Of a DNA stretch of 64,000 nt, positions 1 through 10,236 are shown piece after piece. Source of the stretch: an uncultured Sedimentitalea sp. Its GTDB lineage: Bacteria > Pseudomonadota > Alphaproteobacteria > Rhodobacterales > Rhodobacteraceae. Both the position numbers and the translations under genes were made by a program. The DNA lies in the NCBI GenBank assembly GCA_947504115.1, contig CANNGH010000004.1, forward strand, positions 248,001 to 312,000, read 5' to 3'. The notes beneath the pieces are model-generated. The model was not told the origin of the DNA, ran no database searches, and saw nothing but the letters and a program-made list of their open reading frames with translations. The first letter of the stretch is position 1. The number at the start of each line of letters is the position of its first letter.

Positions 1-1
1 G

Positions 2-598
2 TTCGCGTTCAACTGGTCAGGCGCGCAGATGGCGCTGATCTCGGCGCACAAGCTGGGCGGGCCCAAGGGTGTCGGGGCGCTGGTATTGCGCCGCGGCCTC
101 GATCTGGCGGCACAATTGCGCGGCGGCGGGCAGGAGATGGGCCGACGGGCCGGCACCGAGAACGTGATCGGCATTGCCGGCTTCGGAGCCGCCGCCGAGG
201 CGGCGGCCGAGGATCTGGCCGATGGCGTGTGGGACAGAGTGTCCCTGTTGCGCGACAAGCTGGAGAAGACCCTTGCGGCTGACGCAAAGATGACTATTTC
301 AGTTGGGAAAGAGGCGCGCCGCCTTCCCAACACGCTTTGTCTGGCCACGCCGGGCTGGAAGGGAGAGACGCAGGTGATGCAGATGGATCTGGCCGGGGTC
401 GCGATCAGCGCCGGATCGGCCTGTTCCAGCGGAAAGGTCCGCGCCAGCCGGGTGCTGCGCGCGATGGGGTTCGATGATGACCTGGCGGCGAGTGCGATCC
501 GGGTATCGCTGGGGCCGCAGACCTGTGAAGAAGATGTGATGCGCTTTGCCGAGACATGGCTGGCGAGCGAGAGGAAACACCGCGCCCGCGCGGCGTAA
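2..598 (+). CDS. Cysteine desulfurase (NifS/IscS-like), 5' truncated by window edge
   Basis: PLP-lysine context [26 protein letters not shown] active-site Cys loop; immediately upstream of sufB. Confidence 0.9.
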   Translation, partial: FAFNWSGAQMALISAHKLGGPKGVGALVLRRGLDLAAQLRGGGQEMGRRAGTENVIGIAGFGAAAEAAAEDLADGVWDRVSLLRDKLEKTLAADAKMTISVGKEARRLPNTLCLATPGWKGETQVMQMDLAGVAISAGSACSSGKVRASRVLRAMGFDDDLAASAIRVSLGPQTCEEDVMRFAETWLASERKHRARAA

Positions 599-615
599 AA
601 GGAAGGAGCGATCGA

Positions 616-2142
616 ATGACCGCATTGGACCATAGCAGTCAAGTCAAGGAAGGTGTCGACCAGGACACGGTCGAGGCCGTGCGCGAGGTCGGCGGCGTTT
701 ACAAGCACGGCTGGTCGACCGATATCGAGATGGAATATGCGCCCAAGGGGCTGACCCCCGATATTGTGCGCCTGATCAGCGAGAAGAACGAAGAACCCGA
801 GTGGATGACCGACTGGCGACTGGCGGCCTATGATCGCTGGCTGACCAAGAAGGAGCCGGAATGGGCAATGATCGATTATCCTGAAATCGACTTTCAGGAT
901 CAGTATTACTATGCCCGCCCGAAAAGCATGATGGTCAAGCCCAAGTCGCTGGACGAGGTCGACCCCAAATTGCTGGCGACCTACGAGAAACTGGGCATCC
1001 CTTTGAGCGAGCAGATGATCCTTGCCGGCGTCGAAGGGGCCGAGGCCACGCCCGCCGAAGCGCGCAAGGTGGCGGTGGATGCGGTGTTCGACAGCGTGTC
1101 GATCGGCACGACCTTTCAGGAGGATCTGAAGAAGGCCGGGGTGATCTTCTGCTCGATCAGCGACGCGATCCGCGATCATCCGGAACTGGTGCGCAAGTAT
1201 CTTGGCACGGTCGTGCCGGTGTCGGACAACTTTTACGCCACGCTGAACTCGGCGGTGTTCACCGACGGCTCGTTCGTCTATGTGCCGCCCGGCGTGCGCT
1301 GCCCGATGGAGTTGAGCACCTATTTCCGCATCAATGCCGAGAACACCGGCCAGTTCGAGCGCACGCTGATCATTGCCGATAAGGGATCCTATGTCAGCTA
1401 TCTCGAAGGGTGCACGGCGCCCAAGCGGGACGTTGCGCAACTGCACGCCGCCGTCGTCGAGATCATTGTCGAGGAAGATGCCGAAGTGAAATATTCGACC
1501 GTCCAGAACTGGTATCCGGGCGATGAGGACGGCAAGGGCGGGATCTACAACTTCGTGACCAAACGCGCCGATTGCCGGGGCGACCGCTCCAAGGTGATGT
1601 GGACGCAGGTGGAAACCGGCAGCGCGGTGACGTGGAAATACCCCTCCTGCATCCTGCGCGGCGACGACAGCCAGGGCGAGTTCTATTCCATCGCGATCAC
1701 CAATCATTGGCAGCAGGCCGATACCGGCACCAAGATGATCCATCTGGGCAAGGACACGAAATCGCGCATCGTCTCGAAGGGGATCAGCGCCGGACAGGCG
1801 CAGAATACCTATCGCGGGCTGGTGTCGATGCATCCCAAGGCACAGAACGCGCGCAACTACACGCAATGCGACAGCCTGCTGATCGGCGACAAGTGCGGTG
1901 CGCACGCGATTCCCTATATCGAGGTCAAGAACAACTCGGCCCGGGTCGAGCATGAGGCGACGGCCTCGAAGGTGGACGAGGACCAGTTGTTCTATTGCCG
2001 CTCGCGCGGGATGGACGAGGAAGAGGCGGTGGCCCTTGTCGTCAACGGGTTCTGCAAGGACGTGTTGCAGGCGCTGCCGATGGAGTTCGCCATGGAAGCC
2101 CAGCAACTGGTCGCCATTTCGCTGGAGGGATCGGTTGGCTGA
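616..2142 (+). CDS. sufB: Fe-S cluster assembly protein SufB
   Basis: Long ORF with SufB signature ([53 protein letters not shown]). Confidence 0.97.
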   Translation: MTALDHSSQVKEGVDQDTVEAVREVGGVYKHGWSTDIEMEYAPKGLTPDIVRLISEKNEEPEWMTDWRLAAYDRWLTKKEPEWAMIDYPEIDFQDQYYYARPKSMMVKPKSLDEVDPKLLATYEKLGIPLSEQMILAGVEGAEATPAEARKVAVDAVFDSVSIGTTFQEDLKKAGVIFCSISDAIRDHPELVRKYLGTVVPVSDNFYATLNSAVFTDGSFVYVPPGVRCPMELSTYFRINAENTGQFERTLIIADKGSYVSYLEGCTAPKRDVAQLHAAVVEIIVEEDAEVKYSTVQNWYPGDEDGKGGIYNFVTKRADCRGDRSKVMWTQVETGSAVTWKYPSCILRGDDSQGEFYSIAITNHWQQADTGTKMIHLGKDTKSRIVSKGISAGQAQNTYRGLVSMHPKAQNARNYTQCDSLLIGDKCGAHAIPYIEVKNNSARVEHEATASKVDEDQLFYCRSRGMDEEEAVALVVNGFCKDVLQALPMEFAMEAQQLVAISLEGSVG

Positions 2143-2401
2143 TCGCTCACCCAGACTTGCGCGGCGCGTGCTTGCCATGCTGCCTTTCGCGTTGCCGGTT
2201 CTGGGGGGCATGATCGGTATCGCCTGGGTCAACATGACGCCGCATGGATCGCCCGTTCTGGGCATCGCGGCCGGAGCGGCGATTGGCGGCGTTCTGGCAG
2301 CGGGAATCGTCCGGTTGGTTGAGCCTGCGCTGGACGCCCGCGACCTGCGTCGCGGCGGGCGTGCAACATCCGACAGGCCGTCGCCGCGAAACGAAATTTG
2401 A
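2135..2401 (+). CDS. Small membrane protein between sufB and sufC (TTG start, overlaps sufB end)
   Basis: Frame [31 protein letters not shown] with two hydrophobic segments. Confidence 0.6.
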   Translation: MADRSPRLARRVLAMLPFALPVLGGMIGIAWVNMTPHGSPVLGIAAGAAIGGVLAAGIVRLVEPALDARDLRRGGRATSDRPSPRNEI

Positions 2402-2432
2402 CGCCCCACCGCGTCTGAGAAAGGAAACGAGA

Positions 2433-3188
2433 ATGCTTGAAATCAAGAACCTGCATGTCGAGCTTGCCGAAGAGGACAAGGCGATTTTGAAGGGCGTGAA
2501 CCTGACCGTCGAAGCGGGCAAGGTCCACGCGATCATGGGGCCGAACGGCTCGGGCAAATCGACGCTGGCCTATGTGCTGTCGGGACGTCCGGGTTACGAG
2601 GTCATGGAGGGCACCGCCACGCTGGACGGCACCGACCTGCTGGCGCTGGAACCCGAAGAGCGTGCCGCCGCCGGACTGTTCCAGGCGTTCCAGTATCCCG
2701 TCGAAATTCCCGGCGTGGGCAACATGACCTTTCTGCGCACCGCCGTGAACGCGCAACGCAAGGCGCGCGGTCAGGACGAGATGAGCGCGGCGGATTTCCT
2801 CAAAGAGGTGCGCGCGAAGGCCAAGGAACTGAAGATCGACGCCGACATGCTGAAACGTCCCGTCAATGTCGGTTTCTCGGGCGGCGAGAAAAAGCGCAAC
2901 GAGATCCTGCAGATGGCCATGCTGGAACCGCGCATGTGCATTCTCGACGAAACCGATTCGGGGCTGGATGTCGATGCCATGAAACTGGTCTCGGACGGCG
3001 TCAACGCGCTGCGCGACGAGGGGCGCGGGTTTCTGGTCATCACGCATTATCAGCGGCTTCTGGATCACATCAAACCCGATGTGGTGCATATCCTTGCCGA
3101 TGGGCGCATCGTGAAATCGGGTGGCCCGGAACTGGCGCTCGAGGTCGAACATAACGGCTATGCCGACATCCTGGCAGAGGTGGCATGA
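2433..3188 (+). CDS. sufC: Fe-S cluster assembly ATPase SufC
   Basis: Walker A GPNGSGKST, signature GFSGGEKKRNE, SufC order. Confidence 0.97.
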   Translation: MLEIKNLHVELAEEDKAILKGVNLTVEAGKVHAIMGPNGSGKSTLAYVLSGRPGYEVMEGTATLDGTDLLALEPEERAAAGLFQAFQYPVEIPGVGNMTFLRTAVNAQRKARGQDEMSAADFLKEVRAKAKELKIDADMLKRPVNVGFSGGEKKRNEILQMAMLEPRMCILDETDSGLDVDAMKLVSDGVNALRDEGRGFLVITHYQRLLDHIKPDVVHILADGRIVKSGGPELALEVEHNGYADILAEVA

Positions 3189-3189
3189 A

Positions 3190-4470
3190 ATGGCCCTTCC
3201 CGAGATCAAGCAAACCGCAACCGAGGCGCGGCTCGCCACGCTGAGCCTGCCGGAAGGGGGCTGGAGCGAACCGGCCCGCCGTGCGGCGTTGGCACGGGTG
3301 CAGCGGGTGGGGCTGCCCGACAGGCGCGACGAATACTGGAAATTCACCCGTCCGGACGCACTGGTGCAGCCGGTCGCGCCGCAGGCGGCGGTGCTGAAAA
3401 GTGACGAAAGCATGGTTTTTGACTCGTTCGAGCGCCTCAAAATCGTGTTCGTCGACGGCGTTTTCGATCCGCAGGCCTCGGACGACCTCAGCCTTGAGGG
3501 CGTCAGTGTCGAACGCTTGGCCAAGATCGCCGAACAGGACATCCATTGGGCGCGCGATCTTTACGGCACCCTGGAAGAGCGCGGCCAGGAACCGGTGGCG
3601 CGTCCTCTTGCGGCGCTGAACACCGCGTTCGCGCGCGACGGCGTGGTGATCCATGTGACGGGCAAGCCGTCCAGACCGATCAGCCTGATCTATCGGCACG
3701 AGGCCGAGGATTCCGATCCGATGCTGCATCACGTGGTCCGCGTCGATCCGGGGGCCGAGGCGACGATCCTCGAAAACGGTCCCGCCGGCGCGCGGTTCAG
3801 CGCGGTGATGGAGATCGACGTTGCCGATACCGGCACGCTGCATCACATCCGCGCGCAAGGGCGCGACCACGAGCGCAGCGCGGTAACGCATATCTTCGCG
3901 CGTCTGGGGGCCGAGTCGACCTTCAAGTCCTTTACGGTGACGGTAAACGGACATCTGACCCGGAACGAGGCGGTGATCGAGTTGACCGGTGACGATGCCG
4001 TGGCGCATATCGCCGGGGCCTGCGTGGGCGACGGCGACTTTCATCACGACGACACCATATTCGTGACGCATGACGCGCTGAACTGCGAAAGTCGTCAGGT
4101 GTTCAAGAAGGTGCTGCGCAACGGCGCCGTCGGTGTGTTTCAGGGCAAGATCCTGGTCAAGCCCGACGCGCAGAAAACCGATGGCTACCAGATCAGCCAG
4201 GCGCTGATGCTGGATGACGACAGCCAGTTTCTCGCCAAGCCCGAGCTTGAGATCCATGCCGACGACGTCGCCTGTTCGCACGGTTGCACCAGCGGCGCGA
4301 TCGACGAGCGCGCGCTCTACTACCTGCGCTCGCGCGGGATACCCAAGGCGCGCGCGACCGACCTGCTGACGCTGGCCTTCCTGGCCGAAGCGGTCGAGGA
4401 GATCGAGGATCCCGCACTGGCGGATGACATCGTCGCACGGCTGGAAAGCTGGCTGATACGCCGCCGCTGA
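3190..4470 (+). CDS. sufD: Fe-S cluster assembly protein SufD
   Basis: C-terminal SHGCTSGAIDERALYYLRSRGI; operon position. Confidence 0.95.
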   Translation: MALPEIKQTATEARLATLSLPEGGWSEPARRAALARVQRVGLPDRRDEYWKFTRPDALVQPVAPQAAVLKSDESMVFDSFERLKIVFVDGVFDPQASDDLSLEGVSVERLAKIAEQDIHWARDLYGTLEERGQEPVARPLAALNTAFARDGVVIHVTGKPSRPISLIYRHEAEDSDPMLHHVVRVDPGAEATILENGPAGARFSAVMEIDVADTGTLHHIRAQGRDHERSAVTHIFARLGAESTFKSFTVTVNGHLTRNEAVIELTGDDAVAHIAGACVGDGDFHHDDTIFVTHDALNCESRQVFKKVLRNGAVGVFQGKILVKPDAQKTDGYQISQALMLDDDSQFLAKPELEIHADDVACSHGCTSGAIDERALYYLRSRGIPKARATDLLTLAFLAEAVEEIEDPALADDIVARLESWLIRRR

Positions 4471-4955
4471 TGCCGGTGGCGCGCGACATCGCGGCGACCT
4501 ATGCCGCGCCGGGGCGTGTGATGCGCCGGCTTTTATCGATGGGCCAGCGCGAAGATCGCGCGCTGGCCTTTCTCATGTTCGGCTGCGCCATCGTGTTCGT
4601 CGCGCAGATGCCGCGCCTGGCGCGGCAGGCGCATCTGTCGGGCGAGGATCTGAACATTCTGATGGGCGGCACGTTGCTTGCGTGGATTTTCATCGCGCCG
4701 TTGCTGTTTTACGGGTTGGCGGCAATGTCGCACCTCCTGGCGCGTGTGGTCGGAGGCCGGGGCGATTGGTTCGGAGCGCGCCTTGCGCTGTTCTGGTCGC
4801 TATTGGCGTCGACGCCGTTGCTGTTGCTGCACGGGCTGGTCGCGGGGTTCATCGGCCCCGGCCCGGCGCTTTCGGGGGTTGGCTTTGTCTGGCTGGCGGT
4901 GTTTGTCTGGTTCTGGATTTCCACGCTGACCCAGGCCGAAAGGGCACCCCTATGA
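4470..4955 (+). CDS. YIP1-family-like membrane protein
   Basis: Four hydrophobic segments, overlaps sufD stop. Confidence 0.6.
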   Translation: MPVARDIAATYAAPGRVMRRLLSMGQREDRALAFLMFGCAIVFVAQMPRLARQAHLSGEDLNILMGGTLLAWIFIAPLLFYGLAAMSHLLARVVGGRGDWFGARLALFWSLLASTPLLLLHGLVAGFIGPGPALSGVGFVWLAVFVWFWISTLTQAERAPL

Positions 4956-5542
4956 TGCTTGCCGACTGGCGCCCCCTGACCGTTGCCACCATCACCGATC
5001 CTGCCGGCGCGGCGCGGGCGCTTATCGGCCTGCGCCTGCCGCGCGAGGCGCTGTGGACGGCGCTTTTGCTGGTCGCGGTGCTGAACGCGCTGATGTTCGC
5101 CCTGTCCAATATCGTCCTGCCGCCGCCGCCCGAACTGGGCCTGCTGTTCCATTCGCCGCTGCTCTACCTGGCCGTCGTGACCGGCGGGCTGACGCTCAGC
5201 GTGGTCTCGTTGCACGTGATCGGGCGGATGCTGGGCGGGACCGGAACGCTCGAGGACATCATGGTGCTGGTGGTCTGGCTGCAATTGCTGCGCGTGGCGG
5301 TGCAGGTGGTGGCATTGGTGCTGGCGCTTGTGACCCCGGCGCTTTCGGCGCTCGTGGTGCTGGCCGCTGCGTTTTACGGTATCTACATCATGGTGCATTT
5401 CGTCAATCAGGCCCACGGATTGGGATCGCTGCTGCGATCGGCAGGGGTTCTGCTGGCCTCCGCCTTCGCGATCCTGCTGGTCCTGTCGCTTTTTCTGAGC
5501 TTTATCGGAGGCTCGATCCTGGAGACATCCGCCCATGTATGA
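4952..5542 (+). CDS. YIP1-family-like membrane protein
   Basis: Hydrophobic multi-span ORF, ATGA overlap with upstream gene. Confidence 0.65.
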   Translation: MMLADWRPLTVATITDPAGAARALIGLRLPREALWTALLLVAVLNALMFALSNIVLPPPPELGLLFHSPLLYLAVVTGGLTLSVVSLHVIGRMLGGTGTLEDIMVLVVWLQLLRVAVQVVALVLALVTPALSALVVLAAAFYGIYIMVHFVNQAHGLGSLLRSAGVLLASAFAILLVLSLFLSFIGGSILETSAHV

Positions 5543-6755
5543 CATCGACAAGATCCGTGCCGATTTCCCCATCCTGTCGCGCGAGGTCAACGGCAAGCCG
5601 CTGACCTATCTCGACAACGGGGCCTCGGCGCAGAAACCCCAAGCGGTGATCGACGCGGTCACGCGCGGCTACGGCGAGGAATATTCCAATGTCCACCGCG
5701 GTTTGCATTACCTCTCCAATCTCTCGACCGAAAAATACGAAGCCGTGCGCGGCACCGTCGCGCGATTCCTGAACGCGCCTTCGGACCGGGAGATCGTGCT
5801 GAATTCGGGCACGACCGAAGGCATCAACATGGTCGCCTATGGCTGGGCCATGCCGCGGATGGAGCCGGGCGACGAGATCGTTCTGTCGGTGATGGAGCAT
5901 CACGCAAATATCGTGCCCTGGCATTTCCTGCGCGAACGCCAGGGCGTGGTGTTGAAATGGGTCGATGTGGATGCCACTGGCGCGCTGGACCCGCAGGCGG
6001 TGATCGACGCCATCGGGCCGCGCACGAAACTGGTGGCGATAACCCATTGTTCCAACGTGTTGGGAACTGTCGTTGATGTGAAGGAGATCACCCGAGGCGC
6101 CCATGACAAGGGCGTTCCGGTGCTGGTCGACGGCAGCCAGGGCGCGGTGCACATGCCGATCGACGTGGCCGATATCGGTTGCGATTTCTACGCGATAACC
6201 GGGCACAAGCTGTATGGACCTTCGGGATCGGGCGCGATTCATGTCAAGCCCGAGCGCATGGCGGAAATGCGCCCCTTCATCGGCGGCGGCGACATGATCC
6301 GCGAGGTCAGCAAGGACCGGGTGATCTATAACGATCCGCCGATGAAGTTCGAGGCCGGCACGCCGGGGATCGTTCAGACCATCGGTCTGGGCGTGGCGCT
6401 GGACTACATGATGGATGTCGGGATGACGAATATCGCCGCACACGAGGCGGATTTGCGCGATTACGCGATGCAGCGTCTCGGAGGGCTGAACTGGCTGACC
6501 TTGCAAGGCACGGTGCCGGACAAGGCCGCGATCTTTTCCTTCACGCTGGACGGTGCCGCGCATCCCCACGACATCTCGACCATTCTCGACAAGAAGGGGG
6601 TGGCGGTGCGGGCCGGGCATCACTGCGCCGGACCGTTGATGGATTTTCTTGGAATTTCAGCGACTTGCCGTGCATCCTTCGGTCTTTACAACACGAGGGC
6701 CGAGGTCGATATGCTGATCGAGGCGCTGGAACTGGCCCATGATCTGTTCGGCTGA
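5535..6755 (+). CDS. sufS: SufS-type cysteine desulfurase
   Basis: YLDNGASAQKPQAVIDA, ITGHKLYGPSG, RAGHHCAGPLM. Confidence 0.97.
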   Translation: MYDIDKIRADFPILSREVNGKPLTYLDNGASAQKPQAVIDAVTRGYGEEYSNVHRGLHYLSNLSTEKYEAVRGTVARFLNAPSDREIVLNSGTTEGINMVAYGWAMPRMEPGDEIVLSVMEHHANIVPWHFLRERQGVVLKWVDVDATGALDPQAVIDAIGPRTKLVAITHCSNVLGTVVDVKEITRGAHDKGVPVLVDGSQGAVHMPIDVADIGCDFYAITGHKLYGPSGSGAIHVKPERMAEMRPFIGGGDMIREVSKDRVIYNDPPMKFEAGTPGIVQTIGLGVALDYMMDVGMTNIAAHEADLRDYAMQRLGGLNWLTLQGTVPDKAAIFSFTLDGAAHPHDISTILDKKGVAVRAGHHCAGPLMDFLGISATCRASFGLYNTRAEVDMLIEALELAHDLFG

Positions 6756-6862
6756 AGCCGGATGAATTTGCGATTGCGGCGCGGAGACGATGCCTTTATA
6801 CCCCGTCTCCGTGACCAAAGCACGCCTATCGGGTCGGCACGACACCCGTGCGGACCTCACGG

Positions 6863-6939
6863 GCACCCATAGCTCAGCTGGATAGAGCGTCGCCCTCCGA
6901 AGGCGAAGGCCTCAGGTTCGAATCCTGATGGGTGCGCCA
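6863..6939 (+). tRNA. tRNA-Arg (anticodon CCG), CCA encoded
   Basis: GCACCCA/TGGGTGC acceptor, TCGCC-CTCCGAA-GGCGA anticodon arm, GGTTCGAATCC T arm. Confidence 0.95.
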
Positions 6940-7021
6940 CTCCTCTTCTGACGGATGAAGATTTCCTCTACACGCTGAATGCGGATACGGCCCCGCGCCA
7001 AAATCGGACGCGCGCGATTGG

Positions 7022-7068
7022 TGGTACACCAAATATTTTCGTTGATTTTAAAAATGTGGTGTACCACA
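7022..7068. promoter_or_regulatory. Inverted repeat GTGGTACACCA-N25-TGGTGTACCAC upstream of Nramp-like gene; candidate GntR/FadR-type operator pair
   Basis: Perfect 11-bp inverted repeat; TGGTnnnACCA-like cores. Confidence 0.55.
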
Positions 7069-7235
7069 CTCCGACATACCAAGGCCGTCGCGTGTGGAAA
7101 CGGGAGGTTCCTGCCTTTGCATGATGGCTTTGCTAAAATTCCGGATTGCGCCTTCAGCAAGCATGTGCTGCGACATCGCGCGTGGACAGTGAAGATGAAG
7201 GATCGCTTTGGAACAGAGCGAGGAGGAGAAAAACA

Positions 7236-8645
7236 ATGAGTTCGATAACGACAGACGCTCCCAAAGAGGGGATGATTCCCGACGGAGGGGTGATCGCAGA
7301 CGATCCGCCCGTAACCGGCGCCGGCAGTATCTATATCGATGCACCGGGCACGACTCTCAAGGATACCTGGAAGAACGCCGGTCCCGGCATCGCGGCGGCC
7401 ATGACAGGCATCGGCGCAAGCCACATCATGCACGGTCCGACCGCCGGCGCGCAATTCGGCTATGCGCTGCTGTGGATCATTCCCGCCGCCTATCTTCTGA
7501 AATACTGCGCTTTCGAATTTGCCCACCGTTACACGATGGTCAAAGGCGAAAGCGTGATGGAAGCCTATGGCCGCGTCGGAAAATGGCCTTTCTGGTATCT
7601 TGGATTCCAGTCCCTTGCCAACACGTTCGGCATCGCCGGGCGTGCGTTGGGCTGCGGTGCCATGCTCTGGGCCGCGTTCCCGTTCATGCCGCTCGAGGCA
7701 TGGTCGATGGCGGCGCTGATCCTCAGCGTGGCAATCCTCTGGGCCGGCAAATACGCCGCGCTGGAGAATGCCGTGAAGATCGCGATCATCGTTTTCGCGT
7801 TGTCGTCCTTCATCGCCTTCGCGTTGCAGGCGCCGCCGCCGGGTGAATACCTGTCGCGTCTCGTTCCGACCCTTCCGCCGATCGGCGCGATGCTTCTGTT
7901 CGGCGCGATGTGGGGCTATTTCCCGACGACCGTCGAGGTCGCGCCGATGCAGTCCAACTGGGCCGTGGCCAAGAAAAGCGGCATGGTTTACGTCCGCGAG
8001 ATGCGCGAAAAGGGCTATGATGTCGAACTGCATCCCGACTACATGAAGAATTCGATGACGCTGTATCGTCGCGACATGAACACATCCTACGTCATCGCAA
8101 TGCTGACCGGGATGGTGTTCCTGATCGTGGGCGCCGTCGTGCTCAAGCCGCTGGGACTGGTGCCGGCCAAGCAGGAGATGGGTCTGACCATCGCGCGCAT
8201 CTATACCGACACGTTCGGCGCGTGGATCTTTCCGGTGATCATCGCGGGCGGTGTCGCGGCGCTGTTCTCGACCATTCTGACCTATTTCGACGGTCAGGCT
8301 AAGGTGTTCGAGGAATGTGCCGTCCGTCTGAAAACCAGCTGGGACGATCCCCGCACCCGCAAGCTGATCCATCGCGGTTTTCAGGTGCTGTGGATCGTCG
8401 GCGGTGCCGCCATCATGTTCGGCATGCCGCGTCCGATCCTGGTCGTACAGATCGCGTCGGTCATGGCTCTGGTGTTCTCGCCGATCATCTATTGGCTGAC
8501 CGTCAAGGCGGTGACCGACGGCTTCCAGACGCCCGAGGAGAGAGAGCATCTGCCGGGACGGTTCCTGATGGGCCTTGCATGGGTCGGGATCGTCGGGCTC
8601 GGGTTGATCAGCCTGTATGTCCTGTACATGATGGCGACCAACTGA
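7236..8645 (+). CDS. Nramp-family-like transporter
   Basis: Multi-span ORF with GPGIAAAMTGIGASHIMHGPTAGAQFGYALLW. Confidence 0.8.
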   Translation: MSSITTDAPKEGMIPDGGVIADDPPVTGAGSIYIDAPGTTLKDTWKNAGPGIAAAMTGIGASHIMHGPTAGAQFGYALLWIIPAAYLLKYCAFEFAHRYTMVKGESVMEAYGRVGKWPFWYLGFQSLANTFGIAGRALGCGAMLWAAFPFMPLEAWSMAALILSVAILWAGKYAALENAVKIAIIVFALSSFIAFALQAPPPGEYLSRLVPTLPPIGAMLLFGAMWGYFPTTVEVAPMQSNWAVAKKSGMVYVREMREKGYDVELHPDYMKNSMTLYRRDMNTSYVIAMLTGMVFLIVGAVVLKPLGLVPAKQEMGLTIARIYTDTFGAWIFPVIIAGGVAALFSTILTYFDGQAKVFEECAVRLKTSWDDPRTRKLIHRGFQVLWIVGGAAIMFGMPRPILVVQIASVMALVFSPIIYWLTVKAVTDGFQTPEEREHLPGRFLMGLAWVGIVGLGLISLYVLYMMATN

Positions 8646-8678
8646 AGACCGCCAACGTCCGTCATTGGGAAAACAAGG

Positions 8679-8709
8679 ATCGCGCCACGGGCAACCGTGG
8701 CGCGATTTC
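8679..8709 (+). terminator. Hairpin ATCGCGCCACGG-GCAA-CCGTGGCGCGAT followed by TTCGT
   Basis: Perfect 12-bp stem directly after the transporter stop. Confidence 0.7.
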
Positions 8710-8888
8710 GTCGTTCTGGACAGCCATTGCCAGCGGTCATGGATGATCAGGCGGGCGGGCATCAGGTTGACAGACTGGTCGCCATCTGACTGATTGGCCG
8801 TCATGCATGAGTGGCGCAGGTCGCGTCCCGTATGTCCGCTCATATATTCCGAACCGCCCGATCCGCCCGCGCCGCAGAGAGGTTTTCG

Positions 8889-9824
8889 ATGTCCAGCCGA
8901 ATCCTGGTCCAGCAGCGCGAAACCGGCGTCGGTATGGTCATGATGATCATCGCGATGCTGCTGCTGCCGATCGGTGACAGTTTCGCCAAGGCGCTGACCA
9001 CGGTGATGCCGTCCCCCGAGGTGACGATGTGGCGGTTGCTGGCGCAGGGGATGTTCCTGGTTCCGGTGGCGGTGATCCTGCGCAAACGTCTGCACGGACG
9101 GATGTTCTCGCCCGTCGTGGCGCTGTCGGGGTTGCTGATCACGATCACGCTGATGAGCCTCATCGGCGCTTTCGCCAAGATGCCGATCGCGACCGCGATC
9201 TCGATCTTCTTCGTCGAACCACTGCTTCTGACGCTGCTCGCCGGGCCATTTCTGGGCGAGAAAGTCGGCCCGCGGCGGCTTGCGGCGGTGGTGGTCGGGC
9301 TGATCGGTGCAATGATCGTGATTCGGCCGGGTTTTGCGCAGTTCGGGTTCGCGGCGGTCCTGCCGCTGATCGCGGCGGCAAGCTATGCGCTGAACATGAT
9401 CGTATTGCGCCGCGCGAGCGAGATCCGCTCGGGGCTGACGGTGCAATGCGGCGCATCGGCCTATGCAGCAATCGGCACGCTGATCGTCATGATGTTCTGG
9501 TACGGACCCAGCGTCGTGACCGAGGCGCCCGAGACGCTGCCAATATGGGCGTGGGGCGCGATGCTGGGGGCAGGGGGATTCGCCGCCATCAGTTTCGTGC
9601 TGATCGCCGAGGCGTTCCGCCGGGTCGAGGCCAGCACCCTGGCGCCGTTCCAGTATCTCGAGATCCTCGGCGCGACAGCGGTGGGATACGCGGTTTTCGG
9701 CGATTTCCCCGACGCGATGACCTGGCTGGGTGTGGCGATCATCCTGGCCTCGGGCATCTATGTGTTCTACCGCGAGAACAAGGTCGCGACCGCGCAGACC
9801 AAGACCCGGACCGCGGGACGATAA
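8889..9824 (+). CDS. EamA/DMT-family transporter
   Basis: Ten-span hydrophobic pattern with duplicated EamA halves. Confidence 0.85.
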   Translation: MSSRILVQQRETGVGMVMMIIAMLLLPIGDSFAKALTTVMPSPEVTMWRLLAQGMFLVPVAVILRKRLHGRMFSPVVALSGLLITITLMSLIGAFAKMPIATAISIFFVEPLLLTLLAGPFLGEKVGPRRLAAVVVGLIGAMIVIRPGFAQFGFAAVLPLIAAASYALNMIVLRRASEIRSGLTVQCGASAYAAIGTLIVMMFWYGPSVVTEAPETLPIWAWGAMLGAGGFAAISFVLIAEAFRRVEASTLAPFQYLEILGATAVGYAVFGDFPDAMTWLGVAIILASGIYVFYRENKVATAQTKTRTAGR

Positions 9825-9860
9825 CGCATCCCGCGCAGACCCGCGATCATTTCAGCGGAT

Positions 9861-9874
9861 TTGATATCGGTCAA
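9861..9874. promoter_or_regulatory. FNR/FixK box TTGAT-ATCG-GTCAA
   Basis: Exact TTGAT-N4-GTCAA. Confidence 0.75.
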
Positions 9875-10010
9875 AGCGGAGCGGCGCGAAAAGTCGGATC
9901 GTACGTGAGACGGTTCGCAGCCCACGGTTGCCTGCCGCGAGATGTCCGGTCTGTCGCCCTGGCGGCAGGAGGGACAAGCGGTGCTGGTCGTCCGAATTGT
10001 TCGCGCGTTT

Positions 10011-10088
10011 CCCGGATGGTCGGCACCGCACATTGCGGTGCAAATCCCACCACCGCCGTCTTGGGATGCGACCCATCGTCCACCCGGG
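10011..10088. other. Candidate structured RNA element (three-way junction) in the ccoG upstream region
   Basis: Outer stem CCCGGATGG/CCACCCGGG with hairpins GCACCGCA-CAT-TGCGGTGC and ATCCCA-N12-TGGGAT. Confidence 0.35.
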
Positions 10089-10164
10089 ACGTCGCGCCCT
10101 TGCACCCGGCGCGCAAAGGGTCAAATTGGCGGCAACGGTAAAACATGTCTGCCCAATGCGCTTT

Positions 10165-10178
10165 TTGACCCATATCAA
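10165..10178. promoter_or_regulatory. FNR/FixK box TTGAC-CCAT-ATCAA upstream of ccoG
   Basis: Match to TTGA(T/C)-N4-(A/G)TCAA, 59 bp before ccoG start. Confidence 0.8.
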
Positions 10179-10236
10179 GGTTTGAACGGGTCCGATTTGT
10201 GAAAAGGCGCTGCCAAGGCCCAACTGGAGTGAGTCC

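Noticed and set aside
2229-4281. Minus-strand ORFs across sufC and sufD
   Set aside because: Shadow frames opposite well-recognised suf genes
6912-9446. 844-aa minus-strand ORF
   Set aside because: Antisense to clear transporter genes; low-complexity His/Arg/Asp-rich shadow frame typical of GC-rich DNA
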